Numbered from the stretch's first letter, positions 1 through 6,740 are shown. The stretch is 6,740 nucleotides of DNA from Bacillota bacterium (GCA_023387655.1 JAEWHR010000218.1:1-6740); one strand, 5' to 3'. Notes: generated from the letters alone by a model not told the origin. A program made the numbers and translations.

Positions 1-250
1 AGAATCTAAGAATCTAAGAATATAAAAATCTAAGAATATAAGAATCTAAGAATATGAGAATATAAGAATATGTGAATCTATGAATATGAGAATCTATGAG
101 TATATGAAGATCTAAGAGTATATGAAAATCAGAAAATCAGAATATAAGAACCTAAAAGTAACAGAATATCAGAGTAACTAATATCAGAGAATCCCAATAG
201 AAGAATATCAGAATATCAGAAATCAAGAGTATAAGAATTACATATAAGAG
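1..250. repeat. Degenerate 8-bp tandem repeat array, truncated at the left edge
   Basis: From base 3 the sequence reads as head-to-tail octamers: aatctaag at 3-10, 11-18, 27-34 and 43-50, with aatataag, aatatgag, aatctatg and later aatatcag as variants. The 8-bp phase holds almost unbroken to about 106, slips by two bases at 107-116, resumes to about 180, and fades by about 250. Only a few neighbouring units are identical (3-18, 125-140, 204-219). Bases 1-2 (ag) fit the end of a preceding octamer, so the array continues outside the window. It is non-coding: each aatctaag unit holds TAA on the + strand and TAG on the - strand, and because 8 is not a multiple of 3 these stops move through all frames. 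The + strand is A/G-rich with very little C. There are no spacers and no palindromes, so it is not CRISPR. The function is unknown. Confidence 0.9.
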
Positions 251-330
251 TACTCTGAATTACCCTATATAAAAATAGCAATCAATAGAGAAAATCTAGC
301 AATAAATGAAAAGATTTGGAAGGAAAAGCA

Positions 331-339
331 TGATATAGT
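331..339 (+). promoter_or_regulatory. Possible extended -10 promoter for the kinase/regulator operon
   Basis: The sequence TGA-TATAGT is a TGn extension followed by a -10 hexamer matching TATAAT at five of six positions. No convincing -35 hexamer lies 16-18 bp upstream, which is tolerated for extended -10 promoters. Transcription would start near 346, giving a leader of roughly 43 nt before the chosen ATG at 389. In such AT-rich DNA a chance match is quite possible. Confidence 0.33.
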
Positions 340-372
340 TTATTTAAATACAAGTTTGGTACGTTACTTTGC

Positions 373-383
373 AGGAAATGAGG
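373..383 (+). promoter_or_regulatory. Ribosome-binding site deciding the kinase start at 389
   Basis: The purine run aggaaatgagg ends 5 nt before the ATG at 389. The alternative in-frame TTG at 356 adds 11 residues but has no Shine-Dalgarno sequence before it (the bases just upstream read tttaaatacaag). The added residues are also not needed for the membrane segment or for any domain. Confidence 0.65.
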
Positions 384-388
384 CTCTT

Positions 389-2179
389 ATGAAAAGAGAT
401 TTTTTATCCAAGTTTTTTAGAAAACAAATAAAAAAGCTAGATAATTATACTTTGAAAAAAAAGCTTTATTTTCTATACCTTTTTTGTGTGGCTGTTCCCG
501 TGATTGTTACAAATGGATTGATTTTAAAAATTGTATACGATACAGAAAAAGCATCTAGAAAAAGAAACTTAGAGAACATAGCAGAAGCGGTGGAATATAA
601 CATTACTTCTTCCTTTCGCAATGCAGTTTCGATAACAAATGATATGTACACGAATCGCATTATTAGCAAATTCTTGGATACAGAATATAGCTCCTCTTAT
701 GACTATTATAATGCGTACGATATCTTGAAGAGGAACTATATCCTACACCAAAGTCTTGGGCTAAATATAAGTAATATCATATTATATGTGGACAATGAAA
801 CGATCACCAATGGTGGGAAATTTGCAAAAATTAGTGAGATTGATAGTACGGAATGGTATCAGTATTTTGTCTCTAGTGAAAGAGATTTAATCCTTTATCC
901 GTATTATGATTATAATAAAAAGAATCTCTATACCCATGATACTGGTAGGACAATATCGATTATAAGAAGATTAAATTATTATGGTAAGAGTAACCCAGAG
1001 AAGATTGTAAAACTTGATGTTGATTATAGTATTATTCAAAAGGATATAACGAATACAAAGTACGATGCAAAGGTCTATGTTTGCGATGGTGATAATATCA
1101 TATTTTCCAATGAAGGAATTACTTCAGGGAGTAATGAATTCTCTAAGTGGAATAAGAGAATTCTAAAAGGAGAACATGCAGAAAGGCAAATGCATCTTTA
1201 TAGTAGGGAATGGGATATTTATATTGTTGGTTATCAATCGAATATGGTAGAACGTCTAACAGACAATATCCCAGTCTTTTTTATTTTGGTATTAGCCAAT
1301 TTACTATTTCCTATTACGATTATGTATCTGGTGAATCAGTCCAATACTCGTCGGATTTTTCTGCTTGGACAACACCTAGACAAAGTAAAAGAAGAAAAGT
1401 TTGAGATGATAACGAAAGAAGACAGTGTAGATGAAATTGGATATTTAATAAAAAACTATAATTTAATGGTTTCTAAGATGAAAGACTTAATAGAAGTAGT
1501 TTATAAGGATAAACTAGAAAGGCACGAACTTAATTTAGCAAAACAACAAGCAGAACTGTTAGCACTCCATAGCCAGATTAACCCTCATTTTATGTTTAAC
1601 TCCTTAGAGAGCATCCGTATGAGAAGTTTGATTAAGAAGGAGGATGAAACAGCACATATTATTGGACATTTGGCTGTATTAATGAGAAAGTCTGTTGATT
1701 GGGGAGCAGATACAATTACGATTAAAGAAGAAATGGATTTTGTGGAAGCTTATCTACAGTTACAAAGGTACCGATTTGGTAAAAAACTATTGTATCAAAT
1801 AAAAGTCGAAGAAGAATGTTTACGATATAAGATACCTAAATTGACGATTCTAACCTTTGTAGAAAACTCTTGTGTACACGGGATTGAGAGTATGAGTAGC
1901 GAAGGCTGGATATTTATCTATGTTACAAAAAACAAGGATAGCGTAATCATTGAAGTAGAAGATACTGGTGTTGGAATGTCACAAGAGCAAGAAATGTTAC
2001 TTAAGCACTGTATGAAAAATTCTAATATCGAAACAATTGAATGTAGTGAATCTGTTGGTATCTTAAATGCTTGTGTAAGACTTAAAATGTTTTGTGGTGA
2101 TACGTTTGATATAAAAATTGAGAGTGAAGAAAAGGTTGGTACAACGATTGTTATTAAGCTACCAATTTTCACTTGTTAA
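389..2179 (+). CDS. YesM-type membrane sensor histidine kinase
   Basis: Sensor kinase of a two-component pair, 596 residues from the ATG at 389 (607 from an unlikely TTG at 356). In the 596-residue numbering: a basic N-terminus; membrane segment about 26-49; a tyrosine-rich extracytoplasmic sensing domain about 50-293, probably of the dCache type seen in this family; a second membrane segment 295-315; a HAMP linker about 316-368 with a DEIG motif at 348-351; a helical linker; then the His_kinase domain with QINPHFMFN, where His400 is the expected phosphorylation site. The ATP-binding domain shows an N box (VENSCVHG, Asn493) and a G1 box (DTGVG, 525-529). The G2 box reads SVGILNACVRL (555 on), where relatives usually have GIGLxNVxxRL, so one glycine is replaced by Ser or Val; activity is still likely. 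It lies 33 bp ahead of its partner regulator, implying co-transcription. The ligand is unknown; a carbohydrate or a loaded binding protein is inferred from the neighbours. Confidence 0.95.
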   Translation: MKRDFLSKFFRKQIKKLDNYTLKKKLYFLYLFCVAVPVIVTNGLILKIVYDTEKASRKRNLENIAEAVEYNITSSFRNAVSITNDMYTNRIISKFLDTEYSSSYDYYNAYDILKRNYILHQSLGLNISNIILYVDNETITNGGKFAKISEIDSTEWYQYFVSSERDLILYPYYDYNKKNLYTHDTGRTISIIRRLNYYGKSNPEKIVKLDVDYSIIQKDITNTKYDAKVYVCDGDNIIFSNEGITSGSNEFSKWNKRILKGEHAERQMHLYSREWDIYIVGYQSNMVERLTDNIPVFFILVLANLLFPITIMYLVNQSNTRRIFLLGQHLDKVKEEKFEMITKEDSVDEIGYLIKNYNLMVSKMKDLIEVVYKDKLERHELNLAKQQAELLALHSQINPHFMFNSLESIRMRSLIKKEDETAHIIGHLAVLMRKSVDWGADTITIKEEMDFVEAYLQLQRYRFGKKLLYQIKVEEECLRYKIPKLTILTFVENSCVHGIESMSSEGWIFIYVTKNKDSVIIEVEDTGVGMSQEQEMLLKHCMKNSNIETIECSESVGILNACVRLKMFCGDTFDIKIESEEKVGTTIVIKLPIFTC

Positions 2180-2212
2180 GAAGCGTATACCATGGATAAA
2201 GGAGAGGGTTAG

Positions 2213-3793
2213 ATGCTTAGAGTCTTAGTAGTGGATGATGAACCATATATTAAACAAGGGTTAGCGATGCTTATCGATTGGAAGGCAGAAGGGTTTACAA
2301 TCATTGGGGAAGCATCAAATGGAAGTGAAGCAATACAGTTTTTACAAAAGACAAAAGTAGATCTTATTATTGCAGATATCAAAATGCCTAAGATGAATGG
2401 AATCGAATTATTAGAATACATAAAAATGGAGAGGTTATCCGATGCATCTTATATTATTTTAAGTGGATACTATGATTTTCAGTATGCAAAATCTGCCATT
2501 AAACATGACTGTTGTGATTATTTATTAAAGCCAATACAAAAAGATGAGCTGTTAGATGTACTTCATAGAGTTTCCCAAAAGAATAAGGAATGGAATAATC
2601 GGCAAAAAGAAAACAGAGAAAAGGAAAGAGCACTATTTGATCGAAATCTATTAGCACTTATTTGGGGGAAGTACGATAGTGGAAATATCGAGTATGTAAC
2701 AACTCATTTAAAATTATCAACAGTTATAAAGTATATCACAATCAACCTTGATTTTACGGGCGAACTAGAGCTTAGAGATTCTGAAAAACGTATGATTCAA
2801 AAAAACCTCTATTTGCAGGCAAAAGAATTACTTGGAGAAGAGGAGTACCATATTATATATGATGTTGGTAAACAAGAGTCTTCCTATGATATAGGATTTC
2901 TTTATTGTGATTATCTTGCAAAAGAGGCTGAATTAACAGAAGAGGAATACTTAAAGCAACTCAGTCAACAACTAGGAGAAGGATTTCAATATAAAATCAT
3001 GTTATCTGTTGGAAACAAGATTGATTCCATTGCAAAGCTGTCAGAGTCGTATCAGACATCCTTGATTGCAAAGACTTTACAAATGTTTCGAAACGATAAG
3101 GATATCACTTTTTATGAAGAGAGCATGAAGACAAGTGGAACGTCTTTATTAGAGAGAAGGAAATTAGATATCTTAATTCAGGCGGTGGAAGAAAACAACA
3201 AAGAGGAAATATCCTCTATGGTAGATTGGATTTATGATGATATTAATGAGACAAATATGGATTATAGCTTAATTAACTTAAATATCAGTTACATATTATA
3301 TCAACTTATCTATTTAGCAACAAAACAGGATGATAATCTAAATCAAGAAGAGATACTACAGTATATCAGTCAAAATGTTTTTCATAAAGAGGCTATGAGA
3401 GGTAGTCGAAAGCACTTTAAATTATTTGCATATGAATTTTCGGATTATTTACAACAACTTCGAAAACATGTTTCCAAAGGTATTCTAGCAAGTATTGAAA
3501 GGGAGATTGAAGAAAATTATAGAGAGAATATTAGCTTAAAATCCTTGAGTGAAAAGTATTATATCAATAGTGCTTATTTAGGCCAGGTGTTTAAGAAACA
3601 GTATGGTTTACCTTTTAAAGAGTATTTGAATAATTATCGTATCGATCGGGCAGCTGAGTTATTATTACGTTCGGATGAAAAGGTGTATACGGTAGCCGAA
3701 TTGGTTGGTTATCATAACCTAGATTACTTTATTAATCGTTTTGTTTCTATAAAGGGGTGTACTCCAACGAGATTTCGTAATCAGTATAGATAA
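2213..3793 (+). CDS. YesN-type response regulator, receiver plus AraC-family DNA-binding domain
   Basis: Cytoplasmic transcription regulator of 526 residues, partner of the kinase just upstream. Receiver domain about 1-120: acidic pair Asp8/Asp9 in VVDDEP, phospho-acceptor Asp55 in IIADIKMPKMNG, switch Ser84 in ILSGY, and Lys106 in LLKPI, so all key residues are present. The central region (about 120-430) is a long charged linker domain of the kind found in YesN proteins; I recognise no named motif in it. The C-terminus (about 430-526) is an AraC-type double helix-turn-helix: LKSLSEKYYINSAYLGQVFK forms the first, and VAELVGYHNLDYFINRFVSIKGCTPTRFR is the classic second-helix signature. The start is supported by ggagagg at 2201-2207. 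AraC-type regulators of this class usually activate nearby transport genes; the direct repeat before the binding-protein gene is a candidate target. Confidence 0.97.
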   Translation: MLRVLVVDDEPYIKQGLAMLIDWKAEGFTIIGEASNGSEAIQFLQKTKVDLIIADIKMPKMNGIELLEYIKMERLSDASYIILSGYYDFQYAKSAIKHDCCDYLLKPIQKDELLDVLHRVSQKNKEWNNRQKENREKERALFDRNLLALIWGKYDSGNIEYVTTHLKLSTVIKYITINLDFTGELELRDSEKRMIQKNLYLQAKELLGEEEYHIIYDVGKQESSYDIGFLYCDYLAKEAELTEEEYLKQLSQQLGEGFQYKIMLSVGNKIDSIAKLSESYQTSLIAKTLQMFRNDKDITFYEESMKTSGTSLLERRKLDILIQAVEENNKEEISSMVDWIYDDINETNMDYSLINLNISYILYQLIYLATKQDDNLNQEEILQYISQNVFHKEAMRGSRKHFKLFAYEFSDYLQQLRKHVSKGILASIEREIEENYRENISLKSLSEKYYINSAYLGQVFKKQYGLPFKEYLNNYRIDRAAELLLRSDEKVYTVAELVGYHNLDYFINRFVSIKGCTPTRFRNQYR

Positions 3794-3865
3794 TATATAA
3801 AACATTCTATGGTAATTTGTGTAATGTGTACAAGAAATATTGATATTCATAAAAAATGTTAAACA

Positions 3866-3898
3866 TATAGTTTGTATGTGTATTATCTATAGTTTGTA
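3866..3898 (+). promoter_or_regulatory. Candidate AraC-type operator: 11-bp direct repeat, 22-bp period
   Basis: The sequence tatagtttgta occurs at 3866-3876 and again, identical, at 3888-3898. The copies are in the same orientation and 22 bp apart start to start, about two turns of the helix. AraC-family proteins typically bind such direct half-sites about 21 bp apart (araI half-sites are the known example). The second copy ends 3 bp before a possible -35 hexamer, where an activator of this family would contact RNA polymerase. The adjacent YesN-type regulator is the obvious candidate binder. The repeat is seen directly; the role is inferred. Confidence 0.5.
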
Positions 3899-3901
3899 AG
3901 G

Positions 3902-3930
3902 TTGTTAGAAATGTACTAAGATGTTACGAT
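3902..3930 (+). promoter_or_regulatory. Candidate activator-dependent promoter of the binding-protein gene
   Basis: A TTGTTA hexamer at 3902-3907 (four of six to TTGACA) is followed after exactly 17 bp by TACGAT at 3925-3930 (four of six to TATAAT). Both hexamers are imperfect, as expected for a promoter needing an activator, and the direct repeat lies immediately upstream. Transcription would begin near 3937, with the repeat centres at about -66 and -44. A competing weaker choice is TATTAT at 3881-3886, lying between the repeat copies, but it has no good -35. Confidence 0.4.
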
Positions 3931-3937
3931 TTACTTA

Positions 3938-3953
3938 GTCACTTATAGGTGAC
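3938..3953 (+). other. Short inverted repeat in the binding-protein gene leader
   Basis: GTCAC at 3938-3942 and GTGAC at 3949-3953 are perfect inverted complements around a 6-base centre (ttatag). If transcription starts near 3937 this would be a small hairpin at the very 5' end of the mRNA, ahead of the Shine-Dalgarno sequence agggagg at 3965-3971, and could protect the message. It could instead be a protein-binding palindrome or chance. Confidence 0.35.
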
Positions 3954-3978
3954 GAAACAATAGTAGGGAGGAAAAGCA

Positions 3979-5697
3979 ATGAAAAAAAGATTTTTATCAC
4001 TGTTGTTAGTACTAATTCTAATTGTTGCAGTAGCACCAGGATGTAGTAAGAAGGAGAAGGATGCCGATGATACCTCCAATACGAATGTGGTAGCGACGAA
4101 AAAACCGGAGGACAAATCTTCAAATGATGACAAAAAGAAAGAAGAGGTCAAAGAATTCACTGCATTTTTCGCTGTACCTGGAACAGAAATAAACGACGAT
4201 AATATAGCGATGGAGAAGTTAGCACAATTAACCGGAGCTAAGTGCAAAGAAACTTGGTTAACAGGTCAAACAGCAGAAGAAGCTGTTGGTACTTTAATTG
4301 CTGGTGGTGAATACCCAGATTTTATCTGCGGTTCCACAGGTCATGCACAGTTACTAGAAGCAGGTGCCTATATTCCAATTGATCAGTATTGGGATAACTA
4401 TCCGAATGTAAAGAATTACTTATCGGAAGAGGAGTGGAATAAGGTTAGAGCTCAGGATGGGCATGTATATATTATTCCTCAATTTGGAATTATTAATGAA
4501 AAAGATACTGAATGTGTACATAATGACGAAGCATTTTGGATTCAGACTAGAGTATTAAAGTGGGATAATTACCCTAAGATTACAACGCTAGATCAATATT
4601 TTGACTTAATTGAAAGATATATTGCTGCGAACCCAACGATGCCGGATGGAACACCGAATATCGGATATGAAATTTTAAGTGATGACTGGAGATATTTTTG
4701 CTTAGAGAATCCGCCATTCTTTTTAGATGGTTATCCAAATGACGGATGTGTTATTGTAGATCCAGTGACCTTAGAAGTTTCTGATTACAATACAACTGAA
4801 ACTGCAAATAAGTATTTTGCAAAGCTAAATGAAGAGTTTCAAAAAGGGATTATCGACCCTGAAACCTTTACGATGTCCTATGATCAGTATATAGCAAAAA
4901 TTTCGTCTGGTCGTGTATTGGGTATGGTTGACCAACATTGGAACTTCCAGCAGGCAGAAGATGCAATCAAGACACAAGGATTAGATGATTGTACTTATGT
5001 GCCGTTAGGAGTGGTGATGAATGAAGGCACGAAGGAACGCTATCATTCTGCGAGTGCTCTTGACGTATCAAATGGCTTGGGTATTACTGTAAGTTGCAAA
5101 GATGTGGAAGGTGCTATGAAGTTCCTCAATGATTTACTGTCTCAAGAAGCATTAACACTTCGATTCTGGGGGATTGAAGGCCAAGACTATATGCTTGGTG
5201 ATGATGGAGTTTTCTATCGCACAGAAGAACAGCGTAAAAATTTTGTAAGCCAGGATTATCAGGTAGCTAATTTATGCAAATACAGCTATTTTCCTCAATA
5301 CGAAGGAATGAATCTTGATGGTATTAATGCGTGGGAGCCAGGGAGTCAGCCAGGAGAATTCTTTGATGCGCTTAGTAAAGATGTTCAGGAATGCTTAAAA
5401 GCATATGGTGCAGAAACCTATGTTCAGATGTTAAATCCAGCAGGGGAAAATTCCCCATGGTACCCAATGTGGTCCTATTCCAATACATTTACTTCGGACA
5501 CAGATCATGGAATGGCTAAGGTAAATATGGATGAAGTAAAACATGAATATTTACCTAAGGTTGTTATGGCGAAAGACTTTGATGCTGCATGGCAGGATTA
5601 CATGGAAGTATATAACGATAGAGTAGATATAGATGCTTACTTAAAAGCGTTAAAGGCTGAAGTTGATCGAAGAATAGCTGTTGCGCAAGGCAAATAA
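3979..5697 (+). CDS. ABC transporter extracellular solute-binding lipoprotein, LplA-like (carbohydrate)
   Basis: Substrate-capture protein of a CUT1-type sugar importer, 572 residues. The start has a strong Shine-Dalgarno sequence (agggagg, 7 nt spacing). The N-terminus is a lipoprotein signal: MKKR, a hydrophobic stretch 5-19, then APGC with Cys22 as the lipidation site. Pro at the -2 position of the lipobox is uncommon. A Lys/Asp/Ser-rich flexible tether (about 23-57) leads to the binding domain, which contains a GGEYPDF motif at 109-115, typical of family 1 binding proteins, and many Trp and Tyr residues that would suit sugar stacking. The length of about 550 mature residues fits the large LplA/YtcQ-like subgroup rather than the roughly 400-residue maltose type. 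It lies downstream of the two-component genes and upstream of a permease of the same system. The substrate is not predictable here; a plant or host oligosaccharide is only a guess. Confidence 0.94.
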   Translation: MKKRFLSLLLVLILIVAVAPGCSKKEKDADDTSNTNVVATKKPEDKSSNDDKKKEEVKEFTAFFAVPGTEINDDNIAMEKLAQLTGAKCKETWLTGQTAEEAVGTLIAGGEYPDFICGSTGHAQLLEAGAYIPIDQYWDNYPNVKNYLSEEEWNKVRAQDGHVYIIPQFGIINEKDTECVHNDEAFWIQTRVLKWDNYPKITTLDQYFDLIERYIAANPTMPDGTPNIGYEILSDDWRYFCLENPPFFLDGYPNDGCVIVDPVTLEVSDYNTTETANKYFAKLNEEFQKGIIDPETFTMSYDQYIAKISSGRVLGMVDQHWNFQQAEDAIKTQGLDDCTYVPLGVVMNEGTKERYHSASALDVSNGLGITVSCKDVEGAMKFLNDLLSQEALTLRFWGIEGQDYMLGDDGVFYRTEEQRKNFVSQDYQVANLCKYSYFPQYEGMNLDGINAWEPGSQPGEFFDALSKDVQECLKAYGAETYVQMLNPAGENSPWYPMWSYSNTFTSDTDHGMAKVNMDEVKHEYLPKVVMAKDFDAAWQDYMEVYNDRVDIDAYLKALKAEVDRRIAVAQGK

Positions 5698-5703
5698 ACT
5701 GCG

Positions 5704-5732
5704 ATAAGTTATAGCATGTTTACTTAACTTGT
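5704..5732 (+). other. AT-rich inverted repeat just after the binding-protein gene
   Basis: AAGTTA at 5706-5711 and TAACTT at 5725-5730 are perfect complements; with one G-U and one further A-U pair the stem can reach about 8 bp around a 13-nt loop. It sits between the stop codon at 5697 and the strong terminator, so it would form a first, weak hairpin at the 3' end of the message. It may help message stability, or may be chance. Confidence 0.35.
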
Positions 5733-5737
5733 GTGGT

Positions 5738-5784
5738 AAGAGGGCGGTTTTATGCACAAATTTGGGGGCAACCGCCCTCTTTTT
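5738..5784 (+). terminator. Strong intrinsic terminator between binding protein and permease
   Basis: Bases 5738-5749 (aagagggcggtt) are perfectly complementary to 5770-5781 (aaccgccctctt), giving a 12-bp stem with a GC-rich core around a 20-nt loop, followed by a run of five T (5780-5784) that overlaps the last stem pairs. On the opposite strand the stem is not followed by a T-run, so it acts on + strand transcription only. Its place inside the transporter operon suggests that most transcripts end after the binding-protein gene, so that this protein is made in excess over the permeases. Confidence 0.93.
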
Positions 5785-5877
5785 CATCAAGTAGGTTTAT
5801 GTTCTTCTTAAATCTTAAGCTTATTAAGCAAACAAAAAAATAATCATTGCTATAGCATCATAATGGGAGTGAGCAAA

Positions 5878-6740
5878 ATGGATATGACAAAAAAAAGAAA
5901 ACGAAATATGATCAAAGAAAAAGGCCCTAAAATAACCAAGAGAGAGATGATAAAACAGAAGGAATTAATCTTTTTATCAATTCCATTTGTTATCTATGCA
6001 CTTATTTTTTACTATGCACCTCTTGGCGGTTGGATTATGGCTTTTCAAAACTATAAGCCTAAGGGAGGATTGTTACATTCTCAGTTTGTAGGACTTGCTA
6101 AATTTAAAACCCTTTTTTCGAATGATGTGTTTCTTCGAGTAATACGTAATACGTTATGTATGGGGATAATCAACCTCATACTAAGCTTCGTATTTTCCAT
6201 TGGGCTTGCTATTTTATTAAATGAAGTTCGCAATAGAAGAGGAAAGAAATTTGTTCAAACGGTATCGTATTTACCTCACTTTTTATCATGGATCATTGTA
6301 ACCGGAATTGTACTTGATGTGTTGTCTTTAGAGACTGGTATTATAAATCAAGCATTAGTTGCATTACATATATTAGAGAAACCAATCAATTGGCTTGCTT
6401 ATCCTAAATATTTCTGGCTTATTGTAGGATTAGCAAATGTATGGAAGGAAACAGGATGGGGGTCGATTATTTATTTAGCGTCCATTACATCTATTAATCC
6501 TGACCTCTATGAAGCTGCTTCCATTGATGGAGCCGGAAGATTGCAAAAGATTTTTCATATCACTTTACCTGGAATAAAACCTACGATTTTTATCTTATTA
6601 CTAATCAATGTTGGAAATGTCCTAAATGCAGGATTTGAAGTTCAATATTTATTAGGAAATGGCCTTGTTCAGAGCGTATCTCAAACAATTGATATTTATG
6701 TATTAAAGTACGGTATCAGTATGGGAGACTATTCTATCGG
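5878..6740 (+). CDS. ABC transporter permease, LplB-like (partial, C-terminus beyond the window)
   Basis: Inner-membrane permease subunit of the sugar importer, read by translating from the ATG at 5878. The frame stays open for 287 codons and is cut by the window edge; the family is usually about 300-320 residues, so only the last membrane segment or its end is missing. The start follows gggagtgag at 5865-5873; a second in-frame ATG at 5884 is less well spaced. A basic cytoplasmic N-terminus (1-28, many Lys/Arg) precedes membrane segments at about 30-47, 92-114 and 130-150, with others at about 180-205 and 235-260. The EAA loop, which docks the ATPase, reads YEAASIDGAGRLQKIFHITLP, with Glu212, Asp217, Gly218 and the closing Pro231 all conserved. 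The short motif PLGGWIMAFQNYKP near residues 48-61 is typical of LplB/YtcP-group permeases. The second permease is expected just downstream. Confidence 0.95.
   Translation, partial: MDMTKKRKRNMIKEKGPKITKREMIKQKELIFLSIPFVIYALIFYYAPLGGWIMAFQNYKPKGGLLHSQFVGLAKFKTLFSNDVFLRVIRNTLCMGIINLILSFVFSIGLAILLNEVRNRRGKKFVQTVSYLPHFLSWIIVTGIVLDVLSLETGIINQALVALHILEKPINWLAYPKYFWLIVGLANVWKETGWGSIIYLASITSINPDLYEAASIDGAGRLQKIFHITLPGIKPTIFILLLINVGNVLNAGFEVQYLLGNGLVQSVSQTIDIYVLKYGISMGDYSI

Larger units (their letters stand above)
251..388 (+). other. Non-coding leader between the octamer array and the kinase gene
   Basis: This AT-rich stretch has no open frame of note. It holds a run of A/T around 266-276, a strong purine-rich Shine-Dalgarno-like sequence at 319-326 placed before a two-codon frame (ATG ATA TAG, 330-338), a possible extended -10 element at 331-339, and the kinase ribosome-binding site at 373-383. 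I see no terminator stem and no RNA gene in it. Confidence 0.6.

Noticed and set aside
1..250. CRISPR array or coding repeat protein
   Set aside because: The units are contiguous 8-mers without spacers, and stop codons move through all six frames.
334..344. Partial match (9 of 11) to the tatagtttgta half-site upstream of the kinase, suggesting autoregulation
   Set aside because: It is a single copy with no partner 21-22 bp away, in very AT-rich DNA, and it overlaps the candidate -10 element.
356..388. TTG start adding 11 residues to the kinase
   Set aside because: It has no Shine-Dalgarno sequence, while the ATG at 389 has aggaaatgagg at good spacing.
1918..2421. Short - strand open frames opposite the end of the kinase and the start of the regulator (84 and 70 residues), and similar ones at 466-669 (-) and 1210-1404 (+)
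   Set aside because: Each lies inside a well-supported gene whose conserved motifs fix the true frame; none shows a recognisable protein.
3794..3865. Terminator after the response-regulator gene
   Set aside because: I found only a weak, imperfect AT-only inverted repeat near 3831-3849 with no T-run after it, so transcription may continue into the binding-protein gene.
3939..4247. Open frames on the - strand opposite the start of the binding-protein gene (102 and 62 residues)
   Set aside because: They lie opposite a clear lipoprotein coding start with its own ribosome-binding site, have no recognisable domain, and are complements of its Lys/Asp-rich codons.
5752..5811. 19-codon open frame across the terminator loop (starting MHKFGGNRPL)
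   Set aside because: It has no ribosome-binding site of its own and its bases are explained by the terminator stem-loop.

Overview
The window looks like chromosomal DNA from a low-GC Firmicute, most likely a Clostridia/Lachnospiraceae-type anaerobe. The reasons are AT-rich codon use (AGA/AAA/TTA rich), strong purine-rich Shine-Dalgarno sequences, a Gram-positive lipoprotein binding protein, and the gene set itself: a YesM/YesN two-component pair beside a CUT1-type (LplA/LplB) carbohydrate uptake system. The taxon is inferred from style; no marker gene is present.

Layout, all genes on the + strand. Bases 1 to about 250 hold a degenerate tandem array of an 8-bp unit (aatctaag / aatataag and variants) that runs off the left edge and is non-coding on both strands. 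Bases 251-388 are leader DNA with a possible extended -10 promoter. A YesM-type membrane sensor histidine kinase follows (389-2179), then, 33 bp later, a YesN-type response regulator with an AraC-family DNA-binding end (2213-3793). A 185-bp intergenic region carries an 11-bp perfect direct repeat with 22-bp periodicity, placed just upstream of a plausible -35/-10 pair. This is a good candidate operator for the adjacent AraC-type regulator. Next comes a lipoprotein solute-binding protein (3979-5697), a strong intrinsic terminator (5738-5784), and the first ABC permease (from 5878), cut by the right edge about 30 residues short of the usual length.

Proposed working: the kinase senses an extracellular carbohydrate, or a ligand-loaded binding protein, through its large extracytoplasmic domain and phosphorylates Asp55 of the regulator. 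The regulator then activates the promoter at about 3902-3930 to express the binding protein strongly, with a smaller flow of transcription past the terminator into the permease genes. The second permease should lie just beyond the window. No ATPase is visible; many CUT1 systems in Firmicutes share a distant MsmX-type ATPase. The sugar cannot be determined from this sequence.

The genes belong to a well-known type of module, and I see no evidence for a wholly new system. The features least explained by it are the octamer array and the two-turn direct repeat.
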